Shown in pieces: positions 8,594 to 17,160 of a stretch of DNA of 64,000 bases (its first letter is position 1; each line of letters starts with the position of its first letter). The notes below the pieces were generated by a model. The model worked only from the letters and a program-made list of their open reading frames with translations, was not told where the DNA came from and ran no database searches. This DNA is from Amylibacter sp. SFDW26 (GTDB lineage Bacteria; Pseudomonadota; Alphaproteobacteria; Rhodobacterales; Rhodobacteraceae). The position numbers and the translations under genes are program-made. Location: assembly GCF_009184395.1 (NCBI RefSeq), contig NZ_WEIC01000001.1:452047-516046 (forward strand). Reading direction: 5' to 3'.

Positions 8594-9670
8594 TTAACCG
8601 CGACGACGACGTCCGCCACCTGCACGGCGGCCACGTGCACCTTGTTCACCACCTTCAACTTTGTTGAAGTTGATCCAATCAGAACCGTTTGCATCGTTGT
8701 TCGTTAGGAAGTTTGCCGCACGGATTGCTTCCATTTCTTTACCTGGCTTAGACTGAGTAGAGCCCATGCCCATCAATTTTGCGAAAACTTCTGGATCGAT
8801 GTCAGATGGAACGATGATACCAGCGGCCGAAAGCTCTTCCAGCTTTGCGTCAATTTTCTTAGCACTTACTGGGATCTGAACTGGGTTCATAATTGCAGAT
8901 GTCATGCCGCAAGCCATTGCCATTGGCAGGAATGCGTTGTTGATACCGTGACGATTTGGCAGGCCGAATGAGATGTTTGAGGCGCCACATGTCGTGTTCA
9001 CACCCAATTCTTCGCGCAAGCGGCGCACAAGTGAGAAGACTTGCAAACCAGCTGTTCCCATCGCACCGATTGGCATCACCAATGGGTCAACCACGATGTC
9101 ATGGGCAGGGATGCCGTAATCAGCAGCACGTTCCACGATTGTTTTTGCCACTGCAAAACGCACATCAGGGTCTTCGGAAATACCTGTTTCATCGTTTGAA
9201 ATCGCCACAACAGGAACGTTGTATTTTTTCACAAGCGGCAGAACTTCTTCCATGCGCTCGCTTTCACCTGTCACAGAGTTCAGCAATGGGCGACCTTGGC
9301 AAACTTCCAAGCCAGCTTCCAAAGCGGCAGGCACAGAACTGTCGATACATAGTGGCGTGTCCACTGTGTTTTGCACCAATTCGATCAATTGCTTCATCAA
9401 AGCAGGCTCAACAAAGTTGTTGTCTGCATAACGCACATCTTCAGCCATTTTGTTGCTGAAAACTGCGCCAGAGTTGATGTCTAGAACACCAGCACCAGCC
9501 ATAGTCTGAGCAATTGCGTCTTTTTCAACTGTTGAAAAATCGCCAGCTTCCAATTCTGCATTCAGAATTTTACGGCCCGTTGGGTTGATGCGTTCACCGA
9601 TCACACAAAACGGCTGATCAAAGCCGATGATGGATGTTTTTGTCTTACTTTCGACGACTGTTTTTGTCAT
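8594..9670 (-). CDS. Methyltetrahydrofolate:corrinoid methyltransferase (pterin-binding, MetH-like)
   Basis: 358 residues with the dihydropteroate-synthase-type TIM barrel that binds 5-methyl-tetrahydrofolate. Motifs VIGERINPTGRKIL, LDINSG, LCIDSS, LNSVTGE, DPLVMPIG and GASNISFGLPNR match the folate domain of MetH and AcsE/MtgA-type enzymes. It should transfer a methyl group between methyl-THF and a corrinoid protein. An appended tail after about residue 330 (RGRRAGGGRRRRG) is not part of the barrel. It lies 12 bases downstream of metF, which makes methyl-THF, so the two reactions are consecutive. The missing cobalamin-binding and homocysteine domains suggest a split MetH or a demethylase module. 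Confidence 0.88.
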   Translation of the reverse strand: MTKTVVESKTKTSIIGFDQPFCVIGERINPTGRKILNAELEAGDFSTVEKDAIAQTMAGAGVLDINSGAVFSNKMAEDVRYADNNFVEPALMKQLIELVQNTVDTPLCIDSSVPAALEAGLEVCQGRPLLNSVTGESERMEEVLPLVKKYNVPVVAISNDETGISEDPDVRFAVAKTIVERAADYGIPAHDIVVDPLVMPIGAMGTAGLQVFSLVRRLREELGVNTTCGASNISFGLPNRHGINNAFLPMAMACGMTSAIMNPVQIPVSAKKIDAKLEELSAAGIIVPSDIDPEVFAKLMGMGSTQSKPGKEMEAIRAANFLTNNDANGSDWINFNKVEGGEQGARGRRAGGGRRRRG

Positions 9671-9682
9671 AGTCGGTGTCCT

Positions 9683-10645
9683 TTAGGATTGAGAAGCAGG
9701 TACAGCAGAGCTGCCGCCATGTGTCATTGCCCATGTGGCATTTGTTTTGATGCCACCAAGAGGGAAGAAGTGTACTTTTTCAATATTAAACTCTGGATGT
9801 GCGGCTTTATGGTCAGCCAGTTCAGATAATATTGAATTTGGTTCAAATGGCAAAAGCAGTTTGGAAACGTCTTTTGCACGTTTTTGCAGAACTTTTAGCG
9901 ATGGGCCAACACCACAAGCGATGGCGAATTTAATCATTGTTTGCAGTTTTGCAGGGCCAGCGATGCCAATATGTACTGGGATATCAATACCTTGTTCAAC
10001 TAAGCTGTCTGCCCATTCAATCACAGGGCCGCTTTCAAAACAGAACTGCGTGGCCAATGCCATGTTTGCATCTGTGCGTTTTGAGAATTCTTGTTTCCAT
10101 GAAAGTGCTTCAGATACATTTTTCATGCTACCATCGCTATCGATGTCGCGATTACCCTCTGGGTGGCCCGCAACGTGCAAGTTTGTAAAGCCAGCTTTGT
10201 CAAAAAGACCTGTTTCCAACAACTGCATAGATGAGTGGTAATCACCATGTGGTTTGTCCACACCACCCGCCAATAGAAGCGCTTGCTTTACGCCAGCTTC
10301 ACCTTGGTAACGGGCAATCCAATCTGCCAAAGTCGCTTCATCCTTGATGATGCGGGCAGGGAAGTGTGGCATGACATCATAACCTTCGCCAGCCAAACGC
10401 TTAGCAGTCGCAACCATGTCGTCAATTGGTGTGCCTTCGATATGTGCCACATAAACGCGTGTGCCTGTTGGCAAAAGATCACGGAAATCCTCAACCTTTT
10501 CAGCCGTACGTGGCATCACTTCAATAGAATAACCCTTCAAAAAGGCTTCAAGGTTTGCACTGACCGTTTCTTCGGTCTCTTTGCGCATAAATTTCAGCAA
10601 TGCCATGTTCTTTAACCTTTCAAACAAGGGGATATCCTTGGTCAC
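9683..10645 (-). CDS. metF: Methylenetetrahydrofolate reductase family protein
   Basis: 320 residues, MetF-like TIM barrel that reduces 5,10-methylene-THF to 5-methyl-THF with FAD. Visible family regions include SIEVMPRTAEKVEDF (catalytic Glu position near the N-terminus), DVMPHFPARIIKD, LLLAGGVDKPHG, LHVAGHPEGNRD, ATQFCFESGPVIEW and VHIGIAGPAKL. It is somewhat longer and more divergent than enterobacterial MetF and may be a clade-specific variant working in either direction. It overlaps the upstream small gene by 4 bases and is followed after 12 bases by the pterin methyltransferase, so the three are one operon. Confidence 0.85.
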   Translation of the reverse strand: MTKDIPLFERLKNMALLKFMRKETEETVSANLEAFLKGYSIEVMPRTAEKVEDFRDLLPTGTRVYVAHIEGTPIDDMVATAKRLAGEGYDVMPHFPARIIKDEATLADWIARYQGEAGVKQALLLAGGVDKPHGDYHSSMQLLETGLFDKAGFTNLHVAGHPEGNRDIDSDGSMKNVSEALSWKQEFSKRTDANMALATQFCFESGPVIEWADSLVEQGIDIPVHIGIAGPAKLQTMIKFAIACGVGPSLKVLQKRAKDVSKLLLPFEPNSILSELADHKAAHPEFNIEKVHFFPLGGIKTNATWAMTHGGSSAVPASQS

Positions 10646-10941
10646 GTTTCCCAGCCGTCGCTCGCGATCAGCTCTTTAATCTTTTCTTGGTCGTATTCAG
10701 AATCCAAACGTGCAGCTTCTGCTGCTGCCACTTCGTCTTGTTCGCCGTCCAACGGATAAGGCTCTGCTTTACGCCATTCAGCCAAATAAGCGTCCGAATC
10801 TTTAGCGTCGATTTTCATCGCACAACGATCAATAGCTTGCTCAAACCGCTCTGGCAGTTGAACTTTTGCGCCGCGGCGTCCTTTGCCCACAATCACTTGG
10901 GCTGGGATATCGCGCCAATATACTATTGTTACGTCTGGCAT
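10642..10941 (-). CDS. Virulence-factor family protein (PF13769-like), 99 aa
   Basis: Small soluble protein opening MPDVTIVYWRDIPAQVIVG, which I recognise as the poorly characterised family named virulence factor in Pfam. A basic middle (GKGRRGAKVQLPERFEQAIDRCAMKI) is followed by an acidic C-terminal half. The name is historical and gives no function. It is the first gene of the operon, overlaps metF by 4 bases, and has a good ribosome-binding site (GAGGAATTC). Its fixed place beside metF argues for a role in one-carbon or corrinoid methyl transfer rather than virulence (inference). Confidence 0.75.
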   Translation of the reverse strand: MPDVTIVYWRDIPAQVIVGKGRRGAKVQLPERFEQAIDRCAMKIDAKDSDAYLAEWRKAEPYPLDGEQDEVAAAEAARLDSEYDQEKIKELIASDGWET

Positions 10942-11111
10942 GTTGAATTCCTCTTTATGCTTTAGCCGTATCTTGGTTTGGGCTGATTCCGACGCCGTTT
11001 TTCGACTTCGAACCCTTTAGAAACGACAGAATTATGTTTTAACGTTGCGCAAACTACCTTGTAATAAAATCAGACCGCGCGTATCGTTATATTAATGTTA
11101 CTTAGGAGCGT

Positions 11112-12221
11112 ATGATGCCAGCGGAAAGGGCGAAAAAAGCAAATTTTTTTGCACACAGGCGTCGGAATAAGAAACCTAAGCCAGATGTTGGCGAATTATT
11201 TGCCGCATTAGACCTTGGAACTAACTCCTGTCGAATGTTGATTGCGCGCCCCGATGGGGACGAATTTGAAGTGGTGGACGCCTTTTCAAAACCAGTGCAT
11301 TTGGGCAAAGGGTTAGAAGAGCATGGCACATTATCCCGTGCAGCCATCAACCGTACGATCCAAGCTCTGCATATCTGTCAGAAAAAACTAAAACAGCATG
11401 GTGTCGTGAATGCCCGCTTTGTGGCAACCGAAGCCTGTCGTCGTGCCAGAAATGGCCAGCATTTTGTGAAACAAGTGAAAGCCCGCACCGGCTTGCAATT
11501 GGAAATCATCCGCCCAGCCGAAGAGGCGCGCTTGGCCTGTGTCAGCTGCGCACCGCATGTGGCACCCGAAACGGAAAAGCTATTGGTGTTGGATATTGGT
11601 GGCGGGTCTACCGAATTGGCATGGATCGATTTATCAGGCGTGAAACCAGAAGACCGCTCTGATGCATTGCGCAATTTGAAAGTTTGTTGCGAGAAAACCA
11701 ATAAATGCGGCCCAGAAGGGGCGCGCATTACCGATTGGATATCTGTGCCTTTAGGTGTTGCCACATTGAATGATCAATTCGCTGATGTAGATGATGATGC
11801 GGCGCGTTTTGCATTGATGTCCTGCACCTTTGAAGATGCCGTTTATGATTTCGGCGATAAACTGGATTTTTCTGACCCTAAAATACGCGATAGTTTCCAA
11901 ATTGTCGGCACCTCTGGCACCGTGACAACTGTTGCGGCCTCGTTCAAAGGTTTGAAACGTTATGAACGCACACAGATTGACGGTGTATCCATGTCATCTG
12001 ATGAAGTGGAACAAGTCACCCAAGAATACCTGCGCCTTGGTCTGGATGGTCGTCGCAAAGCCGCCTGTATTGGCAATGACCGCTGCGAATTGATCATGTC
12101 AGGCGCTGCAATTTTACAAGGTGTGCTGCGCGTATTCCCAACGGATAAATTAACCGTTGCCGATCGCGGGTTGCGCGAAGGGTTGCTGTATTCGCAAATG
12201 GCAGAAAAACAAGTCAGCTAA
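11112..12221 (+). CDS. Ppx/GppA family exopolyphosphatase/pppGpp phosphatase
   Basis: 369 residues with the ASKHA fold. The N-terminal FAALDLGTNSCRMLIAR is the phosphate-1 motif, and LLVLDIGGGSTELAWID is the phosphate-2 motif. A basic leader of about 28 residues precedes the fold. Proteins of this kind hydrolyse polyphosphate or pppGpp; the two cannot be told apart here, and the protein lacks the long C-terminal HD region of full Ppx. TAGGAG precedes the ATG by 5 bases. It is followed 82 bases downstream by rlmE, a pairing I recognise from Rhodobacteraceae. Confidence 0.88.
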   Translation: MMPAERAKKANFFAHRRRNKKPKPDVGELFAALDLGTNSCRMLIARPDGDEFEVVDAFSKPVHLGKGLEEHGTLSRAAINRTIQALHICQKKLKQHGVVNARFVATEACRRARNGQHFVKQVKARTGLQLEIIRPAEEARLACVSCAPHVAPETEKLLVLDIGGGSTELAWIDLSGVKPEDRSDALRNLKVCCEKTNKCGPEGARITDWISVPLGVATLNDQFADVDDDAARFALMSCTFEDAVYDFGDKLDFSDPKIRDSFQIVGTSGTVTTVAASFKGLKRYERTQIDGVSMSSDEVEQVTQEYLRLGLDGRRKAACIGNDRCELIMSGAAILQGVLRVFPTDKLTVADRGLREGLLYSQMAEKQVS

Positions 12222-12303
12222 AGCTGATTGCCTTTATCACATGAACCAGAGTAAACGGGTGCCAAATCGGGCAATCACCCATGATATTTAGGACGATAAG
12301 ACA

Positions 12304-13011
12304 ATGGCAAAAGAAAAAGGCAGTTCAGGACGCGGCCAACGAGACCTGCGCACGCGCGTCAAAAGCGCCAAAGGCCGCCGTTTGTCATCGACGCTTTGGT
12401 TGGATCGCCAGTTGAACGACCCCTATGTGCAACGCGCACAAAAAGAGGGGTATCGTGGGCGGGCGGCTTATAAAATCATGGAATTGGATGATAAGCACCG
12501 CTTTTTAATCCCAGGTGCCCGTGTCGTGGATCTTGGTTGTGCTCCCGGTGGTTGGATTCAGGTCGCAGTTCCGCGTGTCAATGCTTTGGGGGAACGCAAA
12601 GGCAAAGCAGTTGGCACAATCCTTGGTGTGGATTTGCAAGAAGTCGATCCTATTCCTGGTTCTGAAATTCACGTTTTGGATTTTCTGGACGAAGGGGCAG
12701 ACGACAAAGTCAAAGAATGGCTGGGCGGGATGGCGGACGTCGTGATGTCAGATATGGCGGCGGCCAGTTCTGGGCACAAACAAACCGATCACTTGCGTAT
12801 CATGAACTTGTGCGAAGCTGCTGCTTATTTTGCATTCGAAGTTCTGGATGAAGGCGGCACATTCGTTGCCAAAGTTCTGGCAGGCGGCGCCGAGGGCGAA
12901 TTGCAAAAAATCTTGAAAGAGAAGTTCAAGAAAGTCGCAAATGTGAAACCCCCAAGCAGCCGTTCCAACAGTTCTGAAAAATTTGTGGTCGCCACTGGGT
13001 TCCGTGGGTAA
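12304..13011 (+). CDS. rlmE: 23S rRNA (uridine-2'-O)-methyltransferase RlmE
   Basis: 235 residues. RlmE (FtsJ) methylates the 2'-OH of U2552 in the 23S A-loop, a late step in 50S maturation. The SAM-binding motif [16 protein letters not shown] is intact, and the K-D-K-E catalytic set is present: Lys in [10 protein letters not shown], Asp in VMSDMAA, Lys in VAKVLAGG and Glu in [12 protein letters not shown]. The basic N-terminal 35 residues ([19 protein letters not shown]) are an extension typical of alphaproteobacterial RlmE. Follows the Ppx/GppA gene on the same strand. Confidence 0.93.
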   Translation: MAKEKGSSGRGQRDLRTRVKSAKGRRLSSTLWLDRQLNDPYVQRAQKEGYRGRAAYKIMELDDKHRFLIPGARVVDLGCAPGGWIQVAVPRVNALGERKGKAVGTILGVDLQEVDPIPGSEIHVLDFLDEGADDKVKEWLGGMADVVMSDMAAASSGHKQTDHLRIMNLCEAAAYFAFEVLDEGGTFVAKVLAGGAEGELQKILKEKFKKVANVKPPSSRSNSSEKFVVATGFRG

Positions 13012-13109
13012 TTCATTCGATCCATGGGTTTAAAGATAAGCCAAAGAGTTTAATCAATACGGCCGCTTTCTAAAAGCGCTATACTTGATCGCTAAGTCAT
13101 CATAATTCT

Positions 13110-14033
13110 CTATTCGTCTAAAGCGGGTAAATCTTTAGTTGCTTTAACCACTAGGTCTCGGAACCATTTCATGATCGGTTGTTCATGGGTAATCGGCGCC
13201 CATGTCATGAGTACTGACCAATCGGGATAGGCACTTTCCTCTGAAAATGTCATCGCTTTAATTGGCAAATGGTCGTTTTGCTGGAAAACCCGCAGGGGTA
13301 GGGTAACGATTATGTCTGAATTGGCGACATGATATAGTGCGGAATGAAAGTGGCGGGTAATGATGGCCTTATGCCGTTTCATTCCCTTACCTTTTAGCCA
13401 GTCATCCATCGGGCCACCGCCAACGCCCGTTTTGGTAATAAACACGTGTGTTTCAGCAGCGAATTGTTCTGTTGTAAGTGTATCCCCTATCAATCTTGGG
13501 TGATTTTCATGTGCAACAATGACCAAACGATCTTTCCATAAACGTTTTTGGCGAAAATGCCCTGCTTGCGGAACATCGGCACCAACCATCAAATGGATAT
13601 CTCCCTGAGCCAATGCCTTATCATCCGCTCGGTGGCCCGTTATAAGATCCAATTGAATGTTTGGGGCCTTATGCAGTAGCTCGGGTAACAGCGCGGGGAC
13701 GAGAATGTTTTCACAGTAGTCATGTAACAATATTCGGATTGTGGCAGTGCTGTTTTGGGGATCGAAATGGCCATGTGATGCCAAGGCACCTTCAAGCAAT
13801 TGCAATGATTGGGATAGTGTCGCTTGTAATTCTTTGGCACGGTCAGTCATCATCATACCCTGGGCACTGTTTACCAGTATAGGGTCATTAAAATATTCTC
13901 TGATACGTTTTAAACTGTGGCTCATGGCCGATTGCGTTACGCCAAGCTCTTGTGCCGCCCCAGTGACAGACTGATGCTCTAGCAAAACGCGCAAGGCTTT
14001 CAAAAGGTTCCAATCCAGTTTGTTTAATAGCAT
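13110..14033 (-). CDS. LysR family transcriptional regulator
   Basis: 307 residues with a winged helix at 5-65 (NLLKALRVLLEHQSVTGAAQELGVTQSAMSHSLKRIREYF) described here by its ends only: LLKALRVLLEHQSVTGAAQ to SHSLKRIREYF. The effector-binding domain follows from about residue 90. The pattern LDWNLLKALRVLLEH places it near the NodD/LeuO-like branch. It is divergent from the SnoaL-like secreted protein 96 bases away, which it may control, as LysR proteins often regulate the neighbouring divergent gene. Ligand unknown. Confidence 0.88.
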   Translation of the reverse strand: MLLNKLDWNLLKALRVLLEHQSVTGAAQELGVTQSAMSHSLKRIREYFNDPILVNSAQGMMMTDRAKELQATLSQSLQLLEGALASHGHFDPQNSTATIRILLHDYCENILVPALLPELLHKAPNIQLDLITGHRADDKALAQGDIHLMVGADVPQAGHFRQKRLWKDRLVIVAHENHPRLIGDTLTTEQFAAETHVFITKTGVGGGPMDDWLKGKGMKRHKAIITRHFHSALYHVANSDIIVTLPLRVFQQNDHLPIKAMTFSEESAYPDWSVLMTWAPITHEQPIMKWFRDLVVKATKDLPALDE

Positions 14034-14129
14034 TGATTTCCCTCATGTCTCTTATGAAGAGGTTTCATTGGTCGGATAATCCTCTGCGTTTTAATGTCGT
14101 TTCATAGCAAAAGACAAAGGAAACTAACA

Positions 14130-14585
14130 ATGAGAAAAATTCTATCAATTAGAAAAAGTCTATTTACCGCTGCATTAACATCAATGATATTCTTAGGGCT
14201 TATATCAACTCAAGCCAGTGCTCAAAGTAATAAAGAACTGGTGATAAATTTTTACGAACAAGCACTCGTTAATAAACAAGTCGAAGCAGCGGCGATGACG
14301 TATTTAACCGAAGATTATATCCAGCATAACCCATATGTTCCTACAGGGCGTAAAGGTTTTATTGAAGCTTTATCGAGCTGGTTTTCCGCAGTGGATGTAG
14401 ATTTTTCGATTGTCAGAGCGATCGCGGAAAAGGATCATGTCGTCTTGCATGTGAAACAGGTCATAGATGGTAAAGAAACAGCTATTATTGATATCTTTCG
14501 TGTAGAAGAAGGTAAAATAGTTGAGCATTGGGACGTTTCTCAAGCAGTTCCTGATGAAATAGCTCATGATAATGGTATGTTTTAA
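14130..14585 (+). CDS. Secreted SnoaL-like / NTF2-superfamily protein
   Basis: 151 residues. A signal peptide (MRKILSIRKSLFTAALTSM, cleavage near ASA-QS) precedes an NTF2-like cone fold: NKELVINFYEQALVNKQVEAA, YIQHNPYVPTGRKGF and IIDIFRVEEGKIVEHWDVSQ match the predicted SnoaL-like aldol condensation group. The start was moved 12 codons into the longest frame, where AAAGGAAAC precedes the ATG by 6 bases and a signal peptide begins. Function is not assignable; the fold binds small hydrophobic ligands. Divergent from the LysR gene. Confidence 0.75.
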   Translation: MRKILSIRKSLFTAALTSMIFLGLISTQASAQSNKELVINFYEQALVNKQVEAAAMTYLTEDYIQHNPYVPTGRKGFIEALSSWFSAVDVDFSIVRAIAEKDHVVLHVKQVIDGKETAIIDIFRVEEGKIVEHWDVSQAVPDEIAHDNGMF

Positions 14586-14600
14586 TTATAAAAAAACACA

Positions 14601-14705
14601 TGATGCTGCGCACGCACCCATAAATCCATATTAACCTTTTTCAAACCATACTGATCTCGTTGCAACAAAGTGGACTATGGCTTTCAAAGGGTGTGTGCAG
14701 CATCA
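14601..14705. repeat. Long-range inverted repeat (about 17-bp arms, 69-base loop)
   Basis: Arm TGATGCTGCGCACGCACCC (14601-14619) pairs with GGGTGTGTGCAGCATCA (14689-14705), with a 2-base bulge and one G-U pair if transcribed. It lies in the 349-base gap between the SnoaL-like gene and the membrane AraC gene. It could be a structured RNA element, or a remnant of a small inverted-repeat element; no flanking target duplication was seen. The rest of the gap holds only a 12-bp palindrome GGTGGCGCCACC at 14781. Confidence 0.5.
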
Positions 14706-14934
14706 AATGCGAAAGCTCTGAAATAACTGGTTAAAGTAAGTGCAGGATTAAAACCCCTGTCAGGCATATATCCACACTTCGGTGGCGCCACCTTTCCAAA
14801 AGATACTTGTAAAAATCACCTAGCAGATAGAAATACTGTTGGGGAAATTGCCATGCCGTTCGTATATATTGGTTCCCAATACAGATAAAATCCTGTTAGA
14901 TTTAGCATGGGCTTGGGTGCAATAGGGGACAAAT

Positions 14935-15930
14935 GTGCAAGAGTTGGATTTGATACTGCGCGGTGCTGGCTTGGGCTGTGGCTTGTTGATCCTGATTACG
15001 TTGCTTACGGGTGATGTGCCACTCCGTAAAAAAATCGCACTTGTCCTATTTTTGATTTCAACAGCTGGTTATGTGATTGTTTCTAGTCCCAGTTTGGAAA
15101 CGCTTATTGAGCCTATCGAACCTATATTTATTTTTGCAGCAAAACTGATCCCATTTACCTTTACATGGGCGGTTCTGGAAATTCTCTTTGATCGCATAGA
15201 GGGAAAATGGCCTTGGCTGCTTATAACGGGGCTCACCGCCATTATCAGTTTATTTTCAGGGATATTGCCCATTTTGGGCACAGCGGTGAATATCATCGAT
15301 ATTGTCTTGCACATCGCTTTGTTGGTTCTAGTGGTCATAACAAGCGCTGATGATCTGGTTGCTGAAAGACGCGTATTTCGGTTGTGGTTCGTTGTGGCAA
15401 TGACGCTCTTTGGTCTTGTGATCTCTGCCGTAGAGGTGTCTTTTAAGGATGCAGATGTTCCACAGTTTATCTTTGTTTTGCATGCGGCAGCATTCCTTTT
15501 ATTGGGGACTGTATTTGGTATTTGGGTATTGGGCGCAAATTCGAGAATATGGGTCAGTGCAGAGCAGCCAAAAAACAACAAAACCTCATCACAAAAGAAC
15601 AAACAGCTTATTGCGAAATTAATGCAAGCGATGGATGAAGAGGTTTGGCGTGAAGAAGGATTAACTATTGGTTCATTGGCGCAAAAGATCAAGCTGCCCG
15701 AACACCAACTGCGTGTTGTGATTAATCAGGACTTGGACTTCCGCAATTTTTCAACGTTCATAAATGGTTACCGCATTACAGCAGCTATGCAAGCCCTTGA
15801 TGATCCAGAACAATCCAATCGAACAATCCTTGAGATTGCTTATGATATTGGGTTTTCGTCCCTTGGTCCTTTCAACAAAGCATTTCGTCAACAAACGGGC
15901 AAAAGCCCGCGTGAATACCGCAGCCGTTAG
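14935..15930 (+). CDS. Membrane-bound AraC family transcriptional regulator
   Basis: 331 residues starting at GTG. The first 200 residues hold about seven hydrophobic helices (for example GCGLLILITLLTGDVPL, PFTFTWAVLEILFDR, VVAMTLFGLVISAVEV), and residues about 225-331 form an AraC DNA-binding domain with two helix-turn-helix units, the second in NRTILEIAYDIGFSSLGPFN followed by AFRQQTGKSPREYR. This integral-membrane AraC layout resembles regulators that sense envelope or small-molecule signals. The small secreted protein 121 bases downstream may be a target (inference). Confidence 0.85.
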   Translation: MQELDLILRGAGLGCGLLILITLLTGDVPLRKKIALVLFLISTAGYVIVSSPSLETLIEPIEPIFIFAAKLIPFTFTWAVLEILFDRIEGKWPWLLITGLTAIISLFSGILPILGTAVNIIDIVLHIALLVLVVITSADDLVAERRVFRLWFVVAMTLFGLVISAVEVSFKDADVPQFIFVLHAAAFLLLGTVFGIWVLGANSRIWVSAEQPKNNKTSSQKNKQLIAKLMQAMDEEVWREEGLTIGSLAQKIKLPEHQLRVVINQDLDFRNFSTFINGYRITAAMQALDDPEQSNRTILEIAYDIGFSSLGPFNKAFRQQTGKSPREYRSR

Positions 15931-16050
15931 ACTTATTGATTTTAAAAAGAACAGTCATTTTTGAAAAACTCTCGTCGATTTTAAAATGAAGGAGAGTATG
16001 TGCGTTTGTTTTGCCAAACCTGTCTTCGAATACAAACTTCGGAGAAAACG

Positions 16051-16239
16051 ATGATACATACTTTCAAAAAATATTGCCTAACAATACTGGTTCTAACTCT
16101 ATGCGCTTCTGCACCGTCTTATGCGAATGATGGCTTGTATTTCCCAAGCTTACAATTCCCTAAAGAAGGGGTGTTTACAGGGTTTTTGACGGTGAAGTCG
16201 CCCAAAGATCAACCTGCGCCAAAGCCCTCTGATAAATAG
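16051..16239 (+). CDS. Small secreted protein, 62 aa
   Basis: A signal peptide (HTFKKYCLTILVLTLCASA, cleavage near SYA-ND) leaves a mature peptide of about 38 residues ending PKDQPAPKPSDK, rich in Pro and Lys. The start was placed 17 codons inside the longest frame because TCGGAGAAAACG precedes it and the signal then begins properly. I do not recognise a family. The same strand and short distance from the membrane AraC regulator suggest they could be linked. Confidence 0.6.
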   Translation: MIHTFKKYCLTILVLTLCASAPSYANDGLYFPSLQFPKEGVFTGFLTVKSPKDQPAPKPSDK

Positions 16240-16245
16240 CGGATA

Positions 16246-17136
16246 TTACGAGGTGATACCCTCAACATATTCCTTATTAAACTCTACATACCCGTTTGAT
16301 GTGACACGCAATTCCTCTTTGACTAAATCATGCAATGCAGGAAGTTTGTGAAACGGTACAGATGGGTATGTATGGTGTTCAATGTGATAGGGCATATTCC
16401 ACGCCACAAACCTTACAATACGGTTGGTGAATGTGGTGCGGGTGTTTTCAAACATATTGGCCACGGGCGGACAGCGCCCGTGTTCTGCCAACAGATAAAG
16501 GCGCAAGAACGGTTGTCCGATCAGGGATGGTAAAATCCAACACCAGAAAATCCATGACTGCCCAAGGATAAGCGCGATAAGAACACCGCTGTAAAGCGCC
16601 AGTGTGGTGCGCGCTTCATGTTTGACCCTAGCTTTGCCTTTATCAGGAACATAAGGGTCGTTGTTTTGTCGCGTCGCATTTTTGATGATTTTTCCGATAT
16701 TGCCGCGCCAAACAGGTAAACCCGTCACATGCCAGATATATTGCCCAATGGTTTCAGGCTTATCAGACCGCAATTCTGGATCATTTTCGGGGTCGTTCGT
16801 GTGGCGATGATGCGCCAGATGAAAATAACGAAACCAATCCATTGGCAGAAGGATCAGAAATGCACTGATCCGTCCTGCGATTTTATTAAAGCTTTCGGTT
16901 TTGAAAGGTGTGGAATGCACCGTTTCATGCAGCAACGTAAAATTAAAAGATATAAGAATGCCCAAAGGAACCAGCACAAGCCACCACAGGGGTAGGCCAT
17001 AAGCCACATACACACCCAAACCAATCATAAGCCCCCAATAAAGCCCAAGATGAATAAGGGCAGGGGTATCAGAGCGTTCCGTTAACTTGGCCCGCGTGTC
17101 TGTATCCAATTGGCTTAGGAAAGTTTTATGATCCAT
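16246..17136 (-). CDS. Membrane fatty acid desaturase
   Basis: 296 residues, integral-membrane di-iron desaturase/hydroxylase family. The three histidine boxes are complete: HETVH (residues 70-74), HLAHHRH (106-112) and HIEHH near the C-terminus (MPYHIEHHTYPSVP), with hydrophobic pairs of helices between them. It should introduce a double bond or hydroxyl into a fatty acyl chain or related lipid. The closest recognisable group is the beta-carotene ketolase/fatty-acid desaturase branch; the exact substrate cannot be read. It is convergent with the small secreted protein, 6 bases away. Confidence 0.88.
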   Translation of the reverse strand: MDHKTFLSQLDTDTRAKLTERSDTPALIHLGLYWGLMIGLGVYVAYGLPLWWLVLVPLGILISFNFTLLHETVHSTPFKTESFNKIAGRISAFLILLPMDWFRYFHLAHHRHTNDPENDPELRSDKPETIGQYIWHVTGLPVWRGNIGKIIKNATRQNNDPYVPDKGKARVKHEARTTLALYSGVLIALILGQSWIFWCWILPSLIGQPFLRLYLLAEHGRCPPVANMFENTRTTFTNRIVRFVAWNMPYHIEHHTYPSVPFHKLPALHDLVKEELRVTSNGYVEFNKEYVEGITS

Positions 17137-17160
17137 TTTCGATGATTTTCCTGAATTGCT

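Noticed and set aside
13064-13078. CGCTTT-CTA-AAAGCG hairpin between rlmE and the LysR gene
   Set aside because: Only a 6-bp stem and no U run on either strand.
14781-14792. Perfect 12-bp palindrome GGTGGCGCCACC
   Set aside because: No partner site, no promoter context and no other copy noticed; may be chance.
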